From Variovorax ginsengisoli (GTDB lineage Bacteria > Pseudomonadota > Gammaproteobacteria > Burkholderiales > Burkholderiaceae_C), in the NCBI RefSeq assembly GCF_030811835.1, contig NZ_JAUSRO010000006.1, positions 248,001-312,000 on the forward strand: DNA of 64,000 nucleotides, written 5' to 3'. The notes beneath the pieces are model-generated. The model made no database searches. It had not been told where the DNA came from and was given only the letters and a program-made list of their open reading frames with translations. Positions 48,540 through 58,510 of this stretch are shown piece by piece. A program made the translations under genes and the position numbers. Within the stretch, counting starts at the first letter, position 1. Every line of letters begins with the position of its first letter.

Positions 48540-48562
48540 AAAGCCCGTGATTTTAGGGCTTT
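48540..48562 (-). terminator. Hairpin downstream of the secreted-protein gene
   Basis: AAAGCCC and GGGCTTT make a 7-bp stem around a 9-base AT-rich loop, 38 bases past the stop at 48600. Only three Ts follow, so termination is plausible but weak. Confidence 0.4.
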
Positions 48563-48599
48563 GCCGGCGGGCGATGGCGGCCCGCTCGAGACGCCGAAC

Positions 48600-49178
48600 T
48601 CAGCGCCAGCCGCGGTGACCGCCCCAACCCCGCGAATAGCCCAGGTTCAGCGACAGGCCGATCGGCGGAAAGAAGGCGGGTGCGTAGGCGTAAGGGGCCG
48701 GGTAGGCGTACGCGGGTTGCACATAGACGGGTGCGGGCGGTGGCGCGTAGTAGTAGACCGGTGCGGGCGCATAGGTGACCGCCGGCGCGGCACCGGGCGA
48801 CACGACCACGCCGGGTTCGGGAACGACGTTCTGCCAGGCGGCGCGGTCATCACGCGGATCCTGGCGGGCGTCGTAGCGCTCCGGCGCCACGTCGCCCTGC
48901 GGCGCGACCGGCAGGGTGGCCACGCCGTAGGCATTGACGTCGATCGGCAGCGTCGCGCCGGGCGGGCTGTCGGTGCGCGTCGTGTACTGGCGACCCGCGT
49001 ATTCGTAGGTGACGTTGTAGCTGGTTCGGCCGCTGGCGTCGGTCATGGGCGTCGTGGCAATGACGCGTGCCTGGACGGGCTGAGCCGGCTGGCTTTGCGC
49101 GAGTACCCCGCCAGCGAACAGGGGGACGAGTGCTGCGAAGCCGACTGCAGCAGCACGGCGAATGGCATTGGTGGACAT
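48600..49178 (-). CDS. Secreted Pro/Tyr/Ala-rich protein of unknown function
   Basis: A 192-residue exported protein. The signal peptide (MSTNAIRRAAAVGFAALVPLFAG...) ends near VLAQ. Residues 40-70 form a small beta segment (SYNVTYEYAGRQYTTRTDSPPG). The C-terminal 60 residues are repetitive in Pro, Tyr and Ala (APAPVYYYAPPPAP, YPAPYAYAPAFFPP) and end in GYSRGWGGHRGWR. This composition suggests an envelope-associated protein. No defined family or function is recognised. A single gene with its own promoter space. Confidence 0.8.
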   Translation of the reverse strand: MSTNAIRRAAAVGFAALVPLFAGGVLAQSQPAQPVQARVIATTPMTDASGRTSYNVTYEYAGRQYTTRTDSPPGATLPIDVNAYGVATLPVAPQGDVAPERYDARQDPRDDRAAWQNVVPEPGVVVSPGAAPAVTYAPAPVYYYAPPPAPVYVQPAYAYPAPYAYAPAFFPPIGLSLNLGYSRGWGGHRGWR

Positions 49179-49253
49179 GTCGAACTCCTCGATCTGGGAG
49201 CAAAAGCTCCATTTGACAGGTTGGATGCAGCCGGCGATACCAGGTTCCGGCAT

Positions 49254-49610
49254 TTACACAGCGCGCAGTGCCCAGGCCTCGGCATCGAAACCGGTTGTAA
49301 CTTCCTTGGTGCCGTCCCAGGCGACCACCGGCCGCTTGATCAGGCTGGGCTGGGCGATGAGGACCGCACGGGCCGATGCCGTGTCGGTCACGCTGGCGCG
49401 AGTCACCTCATCCAGCCGACGCCAGGTGGTGCCGCGGCGGTTGACGAGGGCTTCCCAGCCCAGGGCCTGGAGCCAGCCATCGAGCGCATCGGGCGGGACG
49501 CCTTCTTTCTTGAAGTCGTGGAAGCGGTAGGCGACGCCGTGGGTGTCGAGCCATTGACGGGCGCGCTTGACCGTGTCGCAATTCGGAATGCCGTAAAGGG
49601 TGGTTGCCAT
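49254..49610 (-). CDS. ArsC/Spx-family (YffB-like) thioredoxin-fold protein
   Basis: A 118-residue protein of the ArsC/YffB family. LYGIPNCDTVKRARQWL holds the single N-terminal Cys; the fold continues with YRFHDFKKEGVPPDAL and the family's VNRRGTTWRRL and LIKRPVV segments. YffB-type proteins are glutathione-dependent thiol reductases in proposal only. True arsenate reductase is not supported. Divergent from folC (46 bases). Confidence 0.9.
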   Translation of the reverse strand: MATTLYGIPNCDTVKRARQWLDTHGVAYRFHDFKKEGVPPDALDGWLQALGWEALVNRRGTTWRRLDEVTRASVTDTASARAVLIAQPSLIKRPVVAWDGTKEVTTGFDAEAWALRAV

Positions 49611-49656
49611 GTGCCGATCATGCCGGCCGTCCGCGTCGGCGACAATCCCGGCCTCC

Positions 49657-50952
49657 ATGAAAACCCTCGCCGACTGGCTCGCACACGCCGAGCACCTCCA
49701 CGCCAAGAACATCGAACTCGGCCTGGACCGCGTACGCACCGTCGCCGCGCGCCTCGGTTTGCGCTTCGACTGCCCTGTGATCACGGTGGCAGGCACCAAT
49801 GGCAAGGGGTCGACCTGCGCCATGCTCGAATCGATCCTGACGCATGCGGGCTACCGCACCGCGGTCTTCACCTCGCCGCACCTCGTCCGCTTCGAAGAAC
49901 GGCTGCGATTGCGGGGCGAGGCGGTCGACGCCGAACTGCTCGTGCCGCATTTCGAGGCCGTCGAGGCCGCGCGGGCCGAAATTTCACTGACCTATTTCGA
50001 GCTCACCACGCTGGCGATTCTGCGCTGCATGGTGGCGTCCCAGCCGGACGTCGCGATTCTGGAGGTGGGGCTCGGCGGTCGGCTGGATGCCGTGAACATC
50101 ATCGATGCCGACTGCGCCATCATCACCAGCATCGATCTCGACCACATGGAGTTTCTCGGCCCGGACCGCGAAAGCATCGGCTTCGAGAAAGCGGGCATCC
50201 TGCGGGCCGGCCGGCCGGCGATCGTGAGCGACCCGGTGCCGCCGGAAAGCGTGCTGGCGCATGCAAGAGCCATCGGTGCCGACCTCTGGCGTTTCGGCCA
50301 CGACTTCAACGTGTCGGGCGACAAGCAGCAGTGGGGCTGGAGCGGCCGCGGCCGCCGGTACAGCGGGCTTGCCTACCCGGCGCTGCGTGGCGCCAACCAG
50401 CTTTTGAATGCGGCCGGCGTGCTGGCGGCGTTGGAAGCGCTGCGTCCGGTCCTGCCGATCACGGCGCAGGCAGTGCGCTCCGGCCTGGCGATGGTCGAAC
50501 TCCCCGGCCGGTTCCAGATTGTCCCGGGCGAGCCGGCGCTGGTGCTGGACGTGGCGCACAACGCCCATGCCGTGGCCGCGCTGGCCGAGAACCTGGACGC
50601 GATGGGCTTTTACCCGACCACGCATGCCGTGTTCGGCGTGATGGCGGACAAGGACGTGGCGCCGATCTTCGCGCGCATCGGCGCACTGATCGACCGCTGG
50701 TATTTCACCGATCTGCCGACGCCGCGCGCGGCAAAGGCCGAGGACCTCCTGGCGGGCTGGCAGGCGCAGAACCAGCGCACCGACGTGGCTGGCAGCGTGC
50801 ATGCCGGGCCGATGGCGGCGCTCCAGGCGGCCATCGACCATGCGAGCCCCGCTGATAGAATCGTGGTCTTCGGATCGTTCTTTACAGTGGGGGGCGTGCT
50901 GGCGCACGGAACGCCCCGCCTGCAGGCCAAACACCTGTTGCCAGGCGCCTGA
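49657..50952 (+). CDS. folC: Dihydrofolate synthase/folylpolyglutamate synthase
   Basis: A 431-residue Mur-ligase-type enzyme that adds glutamate to dihydropteroate and folates. The ATP loop is VITVAGTNGKGSTCAML; TSPHLVRFEERLRL, ILEVGLGGRLDAVNI and LDVAHNAHAV are the family motifs. ATG 49657 starts the standard N-terminus. It heads the folC-SPOR-cvpA-purF-metZ-gltX run. Confidence 0.96.
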   Translation: MKTLADWLAHAEHLHAKNIELGLDRVRTVAARLGLRFDCPVITVAGTNGKGSTCAMLESILTHAGYRTAVFTSPHLVRFEERLRLRGEAVDAELLVPHFEAVEAARAEISLTYFELTTLAILRCMVASQPDVAILEVGLGGRLDAVNIIDADCAIITSIDLDHMEFLGPDRESIGFEKAGILRAGRPAIVSDPVPPESVLAHARAIGADLWRFGHDFNVSGDKQQWGWSGRGRRYSGLAYPALRGANQLLNAAGVLAALEALRPVLPITAQAVRSGLAMVELPGRFQIVPGEPALVLDVAHNAHAVAALAENLDAMGFYPTTHAVFGVMADKDVAPIFARIGALIDRWYFTDLPTPRAAKAEDLLAGWQAQNQRTDVAGSVHAGPMAALQAAIDHASPADRIVVFGSFFTVGGVLAHGTPRLQAKHLLPGA

Positions 50953-51026
50953 CCGGCACCGTCTTCCTGCGTCCCGCATTCTGGCGCTCCTCGCTCTCCA
51001 AGCTGCTCTCATCAGGGATCGTATTC

Positions 51027-51956
51027 ATGGCGTTTTTCAAGTTCCGCGCGCGCGGCCAGCAAGCCAACGAAGGGCGCAACGCCAGCGTCGCCGCAGCGCC
51101 TGCCGAGAGCGTGGAAGTCCTGCGCCGACGCGCACGCCACCGCCTGCTGGGCGCCGGCGTGCTGGTGCTGGTGGGCGTGATCGGCTTTCCGCTGCTCTTC
51201 GACACCCAGCCGCGGCCGATTGCCGTGGACATCCCGATCGAAATTCCCGACCGCAACAAGACCAAGCCGCTGACGGTGCCGGCGACGCCGGCAGCACCCG
51301 CCGTGGCGGCGACGGGGACCGACAACAAGCCCAAGCCGGCGGACACCCGCGTGGCCGACGCATCGTCGCGCGGCATGATCACCGAGACGGCAGACGGGAC
51401 CGAAATTCCGTCGGACCGTCCGCTGGCCGATGCGGCGCCGCGGTCATCGGTCGCACCCGCCCCAGCGCCGGCACCGGCGGCTGCGCCGACCGTCCGGCCG
51501 CCGGAGGCCAAGCCTGCGGTGGAGCCAAAGCCGGCGCCCAAGCCGGAAGTCAAATCAGAACCCAAGCCGGCGCCCAAGCCTGAGGTCAAGGTTGAGACCC
51601 CCAAGCCTGCCGCGACCAAGCCCGCTGCGACCGACGATGGGGCCCGTGCCCGGGCGCTGCTCGAAGGCAAGCCCGTCGTGGCCGCCCCCGCTGCAGCGGC
51701 GGCCAAGCCTGCCGCCGGCGACGATGCCGGCCGCTTTGTGATCCAGGTGGGCGCCTTTGCCGATCCCGAGAAGGCTCGCGAAGTTCGCCAGAAGCTGGAG
51801 AAGGCAGGGCTGAAGACATACACGAACGTGGCGAAGACGGCCGATGGCGAGCGCACGCGTGTGCGTGTCGGCCCCTTCAGTTCGCGCGCCGAGGCGGACC
51901 GCGCTGCCGGACGGGTCAAGGGCTTGTCGTTGCCTGCGTCCGTCCTCAGCTTGTAG
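51027..51956 (+). CDS. SPOR-domain membrane protein (DedD-like)
   Basis: A 309-residue bitopic protein. One helix (residues 39-58, HRLLGAGVLVLVGVIGFPLLF) follows a short cytoplasmic part. A long periplasmic linker is rich in Lys-Pro-Ala repeats (KPAPKPEVKSEPK style). The C-terminal ~75 residues are a SPOR domain (GRFVIQVGAFADPEKAREV ... RVRVGPFSSRAEADRA), which binds denuded septal peptidoglycan. The role in cell division is inferred from the family. It lies between folC and cvpA, the usual dedD position. Confidence 0.93.
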   Translation: MAFFKFRARGQQANEGRNASVAAAPAESVEVLRRRARHRLLGAGVLVLVGVIGFPLLFDTQPRPIAVDIPIEIPDRNKTKPLTVPATPAAPAVAATGTDNKPKPADTRVADASSRGMITETADGTEIPSDRPLADAAPRSSVAPAPAPAPAAAPTVRPPEAKPAVEPKPAPKPEVKSEPKPAPKPEVKVETPKPAATKPAATDDGARARALLEGKPVVAAPAAAAAKPAAGDDAGRFVIQVGAFADPEKAREVRQKLEKAGLKTYTNVAKTADGERTRVRVGPFSSRAEADRAAGRVKGLSLPASVLSL

Positions 51957-51974
51957 CAGTCAGCGCGGCGGCAC

Positions 51975-52460
51975 GTGACCCTGTTCGACTGGATTGCCGT
52001 CGGCCTGTTGGTGATGTCGATGCTGTTCGGCCTGGTGCGCGGGTTGGTCTTCGAGGTGATATCGCTGGCTGGCTGGATCGCCGCCTTCGTCTGCGCGCAA
52101 TGGCTCGCGGCCGATGTGGCGCGTTGGCTGCCCTTTGGCGATCCGCAGGCCACGTGGCGCTATGCGGTGGGTTTTGTGCTGGTGTTCGTGGGCGTTGCGT
52201 TCGGCGTGGGCCTGATGGCTTCGTTGATGCGCAGGCTGATCACCGTGGTCGGCTTGCGGCCGGTGGATCGCCTGCTGGGCGGCGCCTTCGGCGTGGCACG
52301 GGGCGCAATGGCCCTGTTGACGCTGGCCGTCGTCGTGCATTTGCTGGCGTTGAGCGACTCGCCCTGGTGGCAGACGTCGCACAGCGCTGTGGTTCTGGAT
52401 GCGGCATTGCAGAATTTGAAGCCTGCACTGCCTGAGAAGTTGGCAAGCTACCTGCCCTGA
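51975..52460 (+). CDS. cvpA: CvpA-family inner-membrane protein
   Basis: A 161-residue protein with four hydrophobic segments; the opening TLFDWIAVGLLVMSMLFGLVRGLVFEV and the central RLLGGAFGVARGAMALL are family motifs. CvpA affects envelope homeostasis and colicin V export in E. coli, and lies upstream of purF there too. GTG 51975 is the start. Confidence 0.93.
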   Translation: MTLFDWIAVGLLVMSMLFGLVRGLVFEVISLAGWIAAFVCAQWLAADVARWLPFGDPQATWRYAVGFVLVFVGVAFGVGLMASLMRRLITVVGLRPVDRLLGGAFGVARGAMALLTLAVVVHLLALSDSPWWQTSHSAVVLDAALQNLKPALPEKLASYLP

Positions 52461-52472
52461 GAGGATTTCTTC

Positions 52473-53993
52473 ATGTGTGGAATCGTTGGTGTCGTCAGTA
52501 ACGCACCGGTCAATCAACTGCTCTACGACGCTTTGCTGCTGCTGCAGCATCGTGGCCAGGACGCGGCGGGCATCGTCACGCTGCTCGAACGCAAGTTCTT
52601 CATGCACAAGGCCAAGGGCATGGTGCGTGACGTGTTCCGCACGCGCAACATGCGCGCGCTGCCGGGCGACGTTGGCCTGGGCCAGGTGCGTTACCCGACG
52701 GCCGGCAATGCGTACAGCGAGGAGGAGGCGCAGCCCTTCTACGTGAACGCGCCCTTCGGCATCGTGCTGGTGCACAACGGCAACCTGACCAACGCGCACG
52801 CGCTGCGCGCCGAGCTGTTCTCCACGGATCACCGCCACACCAACACCGAGAGCGACTCCGAAGTGCTGCTCAACGTGCTGGCGCACGAAATCGATCGCGC
52901 CACGCGCGACGGCATGCTGAATTCCGCCACGCTGTTCGCTGCAGTGCGCGCCGTGCACCGCCGCCTGCGCGGCTCCTACGCGGTGGTCGCGTTGATCGCG
53001 GGCCATGGCCTGCTGGCTTTCCGCGACCCGTACGGTATTCGCCCACTGGCCATGGGCCGCGCCGCCGACGGCGCCGTGATGGTGGCCAGCGAGTCGGTGG
53101 CGTTGGAAGGTTCCGGCCACGTGTTCGAACGCAACATCGCACCCGGCGAGGCCGTGTTCATCGATCTGGCCGGCCAGGTGCATGCCGAGCAGTGCGCGGA
53201 AAACGCGACGCTGAATCCGTGCATGTTCGAATTCGTCTACCTGGCGCGCCCGGACTCGGTGCTTGACGGCATCTCGGTCTACCAGGCCCGCCTGAACCTG
53301 GGAGAAACGCTGGCCAAGCGCGTGGTCTCTACCGTGCCGCCCAGCGAGATCGACGTGATCATCCCGATCCCCGAATCGAGCCGTCCGAGCGCAACGCAGC
53401 TCGCGCACCTGTTGGGCGTGCCGTACCGCGAAGGCTTCGTGAAGAATCGTTACGTGGGCCGCACTTTCATCATGCCGGGGCAGGGCGTTCGCAAGAAGTC
53501 GGTTCGCCAGAAGCTCAACGTGATCGCCAGCGAGTTCAAGGGCCGCAATGTGCTGCTGGTCGACGACTCGATCGTGCGTGGCACCACCAGCAAAGAGATC
53601 GTGCAGATGGCGCGTGACGCCGGTGCCCGCAAGGTCTACCTGGCCAGCGCCGCGCCACCGGTGCGCTACCCGAACGTCTATGGCATCGACATGCCGACCA
53701 AGGACGAACTGGTCGCGCACGACCGCACGGTCGAGGAAATCCGCCAACTGATCGGCTGCGACGCCCTGATCTACCAGGACGTCGAAGGCATGAAGCGCGC
53801 GGTGATGAAGGCTTCGCCGACGACACCCGGCGCACCCAAGCTCGACGGCTTCGATTCCTCCTGCTTCGACGGCATCTACGTGACTGGCGACATCGACACC
53901 GATGCCATCCAGCGCATGAATGGCAGCCGTCCGCGCATTGAGGAGACCGAGGAAGATTCGTCGCGCCTTGCGCTGCCCAACCACAACGACTGA
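52473..53993 (+). CDS. purF: Amidophosphoribosyltransferase
   Basis: A 506-residue enzyme catalysing the first step of purine synthesis (PRPP plus glutamine). Cys2 (MCGIVGV) is the glutaminase nucleophile; LLQHRGQDAAGIV and the PRPP loop LLVDDSIVRGTTSKEIV are intact. ATG 52473 follows GAGAGGATT. It belongs to the folC-cvpA-purF run. Confidence 0.97.
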   Translation: MCGIVGVVSNAPVNQLLYDALLLLQHRGQDAAGIVTLLERKFFMHKAKGMVRDVFRTRNMRALPGDVGLGQVRYPTAGNAYSEEEAQPFYVNAPFGIVLVHNGNLTNAHALRAELFSTDHRHTNTESDSEVLLNVLAHEIDRATRDGMLNSATLFAAVRAVHRRLRGSYAVVALIAGHGLLAFRDPYGIRPLAMGRAADGAVMVASESVALEGSGHVFERNIAPGEAVFIDLAGQVHAEQCAENATLNPCMFEFVYLARPDSVLDGISVYQARLNLGETLAKRVVSTVPPSEIDVIIPIPESSRPSATQLAHLLGVPYREGFVKNRYVGRTFIMPGQGVRKKSVRQKLNVIASEFKGRNVLLVDDSIVRGTTSKEIVQMARDAGARKVYLASAAPPVRYPNVYGIDMPTKDELVAHDRTVEEIRQLIGCDALIYQDVEGMKRAVMKASPTTPGAPKLDGFDSSCFDGIYVTGDIDTDAIQRMNGSRPRIEETEEDSSRLALPNHND

Positions 53994-54001
53994 GAGCTGA
54001 C

Positions 54002-55216
54002 GTGACCGACCGCACCCTGCCTCCCGGCCTGCATCGCGACACGCTCGCGCTGCGCACGGCCATCGACCGCAGCCAATATGGCGAGAACTCGGAGGCGCTC
54101 TACCTGACGAGCGGCTTCGTGCAGGCCGACGCCGAAACCTCCGCGCGCCGGTTCGCCGGCACGGAAGAGGGCTTTACCTATTCGCGCACTTCCAACCCGA
54201 CGGTCGCGAGCTTCGAGCAACGCCTCGCAGCGCTCGAAGGCACCGAAGCGGCCATTGCCGCATCGAGCGGCATGGGTGCGATCTTGATGATGTGCATGGG
54301 TCTGTTGCGTGCGGGCGACCATGTGATCTGCTCGCGCTCGGTGTTCGGCTCCACGCTGAACCTGTTCGCCAAGGAGTTCGCCAAGTTCGGCGTCGAGACC
54401 ACCTTCGTTTCGCAGACCGATGTCGCGCAGTGGCGTGCCGCCTTGCGTCCGACCACCAAGCTTCTCTTCGCCGAAACGCCGACCAATCCGCTCACCGAGG
54501 TCTGCGACATCCGCGCGCTGGCCGATCTGGCGCATGGCGCGGGCGCCTTGCTGGCGGTCGACAACTGCTTTTGCTCGCCGGCGCTGCAGCGCCCGGTGGA
54601 ATTCGGCGCCGACCTGATCATCCATTCGGGCACCAAGTACCTGGACGGTCAGGGCCGCGTGATGGCCGGCGCCATCTGCGGGCCCAGGAAGCTCATCGTC
54701 GACGTGTTCGGCCCGGTGGTGCGCACGGCGGGCATGGTGCTGTCGCCCTTCAATGCGTGGGTGGTGCTCAAAGGCATGGAAACGCTCGGTATCCGCATGG
54801 AGGCACAGTCGGCCCGTGCACTGGCCGTGGCGCAATGGCTCGAAGGCCATCCGATGGTCGCGCGTGTCCACTACCCGGGCCTCCCCTCGCATCCGCAGCA
54901 CGCGCTGGCCATGCGCCAGCAGTCGGGGCAGGGCGGCGCGGTGGTGTCCTTCGACGTGCGCGGCAACGACCCCGTCACTGCGCGAAAGAACGCGTTCCAT
55001 GTGATCGACAGCACGCGCGTCGTCAGCATCGCGACCAACCTGGGCGACACCAAGACCATCATCACGCATCCAGGCACCACGTCGCATGGGCGCCTGAGCG
55101 AAGAACAACGGCAGGCGGCTGGCATCGGCCAGGGCCTGATCCGGCTGGCCGTCGGCCTTGACCACATTGAAGACATCAAGGCCGACCTGCTGCGCGGCCT
55201 GGACACCCTCGCATGA
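54002..55216 (+). CDS. metZ: O-succinylhomoserine sulfhydrylase
   Basis: A 404-residue PLP enzyme of the Cys/Met metabolism family, making homocysteine from O-succinylhomoserine and sulfide. The PLP lysine is in [25 protein letters not shown] and [12 protein letters not shown] are family motifs. GTG 54002 starts 8 bases after purF, and its stop overlaps the gltX start (ATGA). The metZ-after-purF order is common in beta- and gammaproteobacteria. Confidence 0.95.
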   Translation: MTDRTLPPGLHRDTLALRTAIDRSQYGENSEALYLTSGFVQADAETSARRFAGTEEGFTYSRTSNPTVASFEQRLAALEGTEAAIAASSGMGAILMMCMGLLRAGDHVICSRSVFGSTLNLFAKEFAKFGVETTFVSQTDVAQWRAALRPTTKLLFAETPTNPLTEVCDIRALADLAHGAGALLAVDNCFCSPALQRPVEFGADLIIHSGTKYLDGQGRVMAGAICGPRKLIVDVFGPVVRTAGMVLSPFNAWVVLKGMETLGIRMEAQSARALAVAQWLEGHPMVARVHYPGLPSHPQHALAMRQQSGQGGAVVSFDVRGNDPVTARKNAFHVIDSTRVVSIATNLGDTKTIITHPGTTSHGRLSEEQRQAAGIGQGLIRLAVGLDHIEDIKADLLRGLDTLA

Positions 55217-56604
55217 CGCAACCCAAAACCCGCACCCGCTTCGCACCGTCGCCGACCGGCTTCATCCATCTGGGCAACATCCGCTCGGCGCTGTACCCAT
55301 GGGCATTCGCCCGCTCGACCGGTGGTGATTTCGTGCTGCGCATCGAGGACACCGACGTCGAGCGCTCGTCGCAGGCGGCGGTCGACGTGATTCTCGAAGG
55401 CATGGCCTGGCTTGGCCTGGACCATGACGAAGGTCCGTTCTATCAAATGCAGCGCATGGACCGCTACAAGGCTGTTCTCGCCGAAATGCAGGCCGCGGGA
55501 TTGGTGTATCCCTGCTACATGAGCATCGAAGAACTCGATGCCTTGCGCGAGCGGCAAACAGCCGCCAAGGAAAAGCCGCGCTATGACGGCACCTGGCGTC
55601 CGGAGCCGGGCAAGACCCTGCCATCCGTGCCCGAAGGCGTGCAGCCGGTGTTGCGCTTTCGCAATCCGCAGGGTGGCGTGGTGGCCTGGGACGACAAGGT
55701 CAAGGGCCGCATCGAGATCGGCAACGACGAACTCGACGACCTGGTGATCGCGCGGCCGGACGGCACGCCGACGTACAACTTCTGCGTGGTGGTCGACGAC
55801 CTCGACATGGCAATCACCCATGTGATCCGCGGGGACGACCACGTCAACAACACGCCGCGCCAGATCAACATCTTCCGCGCGCTCGGCAAGGAGCCGCCGG
55901 TGTACGCCCACCTTCCGACCGTGCTCAACGAGCAGGGCGAGAAGATGAGCAAACGCAACGGCGCCAAGCCCGTCACGCAGTTCCGCGACGAGGGCTTCCT
56001 GCCCGACGCCATGGTCAACTACCTGGCGCGACTGGGCTGGAGCCATGGAGACGACGAAATCTTCAGCCGTGCGCAGTTCCTCGAGTGGTTCAACCTGGAC
56101 CATCTGGGCCGCAGCGCCGCGCAGTTCGACGAGGCCAAGTTGCGCTGGGTCAATGCACAGCATCTGAAGGTGATGGCCGACGATGCGCTCGCCTCGCTGG
56201 TGGCCGAGCGCCTGGCCCGCCAGGGCATCACGGCCGACGAGCGATTGCCTGCCATCTGTGGCCTCTTCAAGGACCGGTGCGACACGACCGTCGCACTGGC
56301 GGGCTGGGCTGCGGCCTTCTATGACGAAGTCACGCCCAGCGCGCAGGACCTGGCGCAGCACGTGACCGATGCCGTGCGTCCGGCACTTCGGACATTGGCC
56401 GAGAAGCTGGCCGATGTCGCCTGGGAGAAGGCTGCCATTGCGGGCGCCATCAAGGAAACGCTTGCGCAGCATGGCATCAAGATGCCTGTGCTGGCCATGC
56501 CGGTGCGCGTGCTGGTCCTGGGAACACCCCAGACGCCGTCGCTCGACGCCGTGCTCGCTTTATTCCCCAAAGAAAAAATCATCGCCCGTTTGCAAGTTGC
56601 TTGA
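55213..56604 (+). CDS. gltX: Glutamyl-tRNA synthetase
   Basis: A 463-residue class I synthetase that charges tRNA-Glu. The HIGH-type motif is [14 protein letters not shown], and the KMSKR motif is KMSKRNGAK. Length suits the discriminating form. It is directly upstream of an operon that includes tRNA-Glu, so enzyme and substrate are neighbours. Confidence 0.97.
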   Translation: MTQPKTRTRFAPSPTGFIHLGNIRSALYPWAFARSTGGDFVLRIEDTDVERSSQAAVDVILEGMAWLGLDHDEGPFYQMQRMDRYKAVLAEMQAAGLVYPCYMSIEELDALRERQTAAKEKPRYDGTWRPEPGKTLPSVPEGVQPVLRFRNPQGGVVAWDDKVKGRIEIGNDELDDLVIARPDGTPTYNFCVVVDDLDMAITHVIRGDDHVNNTPRQINIFRALGKEPPVYAHLPTVLNEQGEKMSKRNGAKPVTQFRDEGFLPDAMVNYLARLGWSHGDDEIFSRAQFLEWFNLDHLGRSAAQFDEAKLRWVNAQHLKVMADDALASLVAERLARQGITADERLPAICGLFKDRCDTTVALAGWAAAFYDEVTPSAQDLAQHVTDAVRPALRTLAEKLADVAWEKAAIAGAIKETLAQHGIKMPVLAMPVRVLVLGTPQTPSLDAVLALFPKEKIIARLQVA

Positions 56605-56619
56605 ATTTCTGTATATAAT
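56590..56619 (+). promoter_or_regulatory. tRNA operon promoter (copy 1)
   Basis: TTGCAA (56590-56595), an 18-base spacer and a perfect TATAAT (56614-56619) lie just before tRNA-Ala, inside the end of gltX. The TATAAT marks the left edge of the 387-bp repeat. Confidence 0.7.
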
Positions 56620-56636
56620 TTGAGGCTCGACACCCA

Positions 56637-56712
<76 letters not shown>

Positions 56713-56778
56713 TCCGGTGTCGAGTGAGAAGAGAGCAAAGAGAAACAAGCGTTGATCGCAACGCGGTTCCAAGGTTTT

Positions 56779-56854
56779 GACCCTATCGTCTAGAGGCCTA
56801 GGACACCACCCTTTCACGGTGGCTACCGGGGTTCGAATCCCCGTAGGGTCGCCA
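56779..56854 (+). tRNA. tRNA-Glu (anticodon TTC)
   Basis: 76 bases with encoded CCA. Acceptor GACCCTA/TAGGGTC, anticodon arm CCACC-CTTTCAC-GGTGG giving TTC, TTCGAAT T-loop. It sits just downstream of its synthetase gene gltX. Confidence 0.96.
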
Positions 56855-56923
56855 GTCTTGCGCAAGCAAGGCAGGCACGAGTTGTCGACACTCGGCTCCG
56901 CAAGGAGTGAACGTTGTCTACCA

Positions 56924-57000
56924 GGAGTGGTAGTTCAGTTGGTTAGAATACCGGCCTGTCACGCCGGGGGTCGCGGGTTCGAGTCCCGTCCGCTCCGCCA
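56924..57000 (+). tRNA. tRNA-Asp (anticodon GTC)
   Basis: 77 bases with encoded CCA. Acceptor GGAGTGG/CCGCTCC, anticodon loop CTGTCAC giving GTC, TTCGAGT T-loop. Last tRNA of the first operon copy. Confidence 0.96.
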
Positions 57001-57008
57001 GTATCGAT

Positions 57009-57044
57009 AAGGGTTAGCAGGTGAATATCTGCTAACCCTTTTTT
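57009..57044 (+). terminator. Terminator of tRNA operon copy 1
   Basis: A 12-bp perfect stem (AAGGGTTAGCAG with CTGCTAACCCTT), 8-base loop and T-run, 8 bases after tRNA-Asp. Unlike the terminator of copy 2, so it lies outside the repeat. Confidence 0.95.
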
Positions 57045-57135
57045 CGTTTCAGGCTCTCGGTAGAAGGGTCATCGCCTACGATCGGTCGCGCCCGTGATTC
57101 GAATGGTGGGCACCGCGCCCGGCTATGCTTTTTGC

Positions 57136-58383
57136 ATGTCCGAAAAACTGATCTACCTGCTGCAGCGCATGTTGCGCAAAACTTGGTGGCGTTGCGCGTT
57201 GCTCTCACTGGTCGCCGTGCTGGCCGTGGTGCTCTCCACTGTACTGGGCCCGTACATCCCGCGCGAACTGGCGCTGCGACTGGGGTCTGACTCGATCGAT
57301 GGCCTGCTCAATATCCTGGCGTCGAGCATGTTGACGGTGGCCATCTTCTCCGCCAGCACGATGGTTGCTTCCTTCGGCGCGGTCGCCAACAGCGCCACGC
57401 CTCGGGCCGCCCAACTGCTGATCGAGGACTCGACGATCCAGAACACCCTGGCTGCGTTCATCGGGGCCTTTCTCTACAGCGTGATCGCACTGGTCGGCCT
57501 GCATGCCCATGTCTACGGTGACGGCGGGCGGCTGATCCTCTTCGGCTTCACCTTGGCGATTCTGTTGCTGGTCGTGATTGTGCTGCTGCGCTGGATCGAC
57601 TACCTCTCGGTGCTCGGCAGGCTCGGCGAGACTATCCGGCGCGTCGAAGATGCCACCGTGCGTGCCATGGACCAGCGTCTGGCCAAGCCTTTCCTGGGCG
57701 GGCGGCGCCAGACAAGGGGCGAACGCGGATCGCATGAGGTCATGGCGCCCACGACTGGCTTCGTGCAGCATGTCTCGATGGACCTACTACAGGCGCGTGC
57801 CGAGCGGCTTGGAACGACGCTGCACCTGCATGTATTGCCGGGCGCCTTCGTGGAGCCAAGCCTGCCGCTGGTGTCGAGCGACAGCCCGCTCGACGAGGTT
57901 GCGTGCAAGGCGATCGCCGATGCGTTGCTTATTGGCTCCGGTCGGACCTTCGACCATGATCCGCGCTTTGGTCTCATCGTGATGGGCGAGATCGCTGCGC
58001 GCTCGCTGTCGGCGGCCATCAACGATCCGGGAACGACGTTTGACGTGATGGCCACCGCAGTCAAGGTGCTCGGGCACTGGTCGAGGGCCCGCAGCGAGCG
58101 CGATGCGAAGGGTGATGTGCTGGTGGAGTTCGATCGGGTCACCGCACCCCCGATTCGCGAGGCCGGCATGGTGGAGGACGTCTTTGCGCCAATTGCTCGT
58201 TATGGCGCGACGGCAGTGGAGATTGGTATCACCCTCCAACAGGCGCTTCGCTCGCTGCAGCGCCTGGAAGGCGACATCCCGGCCGCTGCGTCCGAGCTGT
58301 CGCGCTATGCGTTGCGGCGCGCGGCACATGCGGGCTTGGCAGAGGTCGATTTGGCGCAACTGACGGGCGTTGCGCAACGTTGA
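57136..58383 (+). CDS. DUF2254 membrane protein
   Basis: A 415-residue protein. Four hydrophobic segments lie in the first ~160 residues (LLSLVAVLAVVLSTVLG, SSMLTVAIFSASTMVASF, an IGAFLYSVIALVGL helix, FTLAILLLVVIVLLRW). A large soluble C-terminal part contains GFVQHV, DVATRALSPAINDP-like text here written SLSAAINDPGTTFDV, and EIGITLQQALRSLQRL, hallmarks of DUF2254. Function unknown; a channel-like role has been suggested for similar proteins only by shape. ATG 57136 begins the standard N-terminus. It is enclosed by the two copies of the tRNA repeat. Confidence 0.88.
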   Translation: MSEKLIYLLQRMLRKTWWRCALLSLVAVLAVVLSTVLGPYIPRELALRLGSDSIDGLLNILASSMLTVAIFSASTMVASFGAVANSATPRAAQLLIEDSTIQNTLAAFIGAFLYSVIALVGLHAHVYGDGGRLILFGFTLAILLLVVIVLLRWIDYLSVLGRLGETIRRVEDATVRAMDQRLAKPFLGGRRQTRGERGSHEVMAPTTGFVQHVSMDLLQARAERLGTTLHLHVLPGAFVEPSLPLVSSDSPLDEVACKAIADALLIGSGRTFDHDPRFGLIVMGEIAARSLSAAINDPGTTFDVMATAVKVLGHWSRARSERDAKGDVLVEFDRVTAPPIREAGMVEDVFAPIARYGATAVEIGITLQQALRSLQRLEGDIPAAASELSRYALRRAAHAGLAEVDLAQLTGVAQR

Positions 58384-58510
58384 TCACTTGGACCGTGCGT
58401 GATCCGTGGAGGGCTGTCGCCGGATGGCTGGTTCGATGTCTCTGCTGCAACGGGAGCGCGCTGTCATTCCGCTTCAGTGACGGGCGCGGCCGAGCCCGAG
58501 CCCGAGCCGC

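Noticed and set aside
49254..49610. Arsenate reductase
   Set aside because: The fold is ArsC-like, but no ars genes are near and the sequence fits the YffB branch better.
51960..53984. Leftward open frame of over 670 codons opposite cvpA-purF
   Set aside because: purF and cvpA are certain on the other strand; the antisense translation is His/Arg/Gln-rich with no family features.
56779..57010. Protein-coding frame across the tRNA cluster (repeated in both copies)
   Set aside because: It is just tRNA-Glu and tRNA-Asp sequence read as protein.
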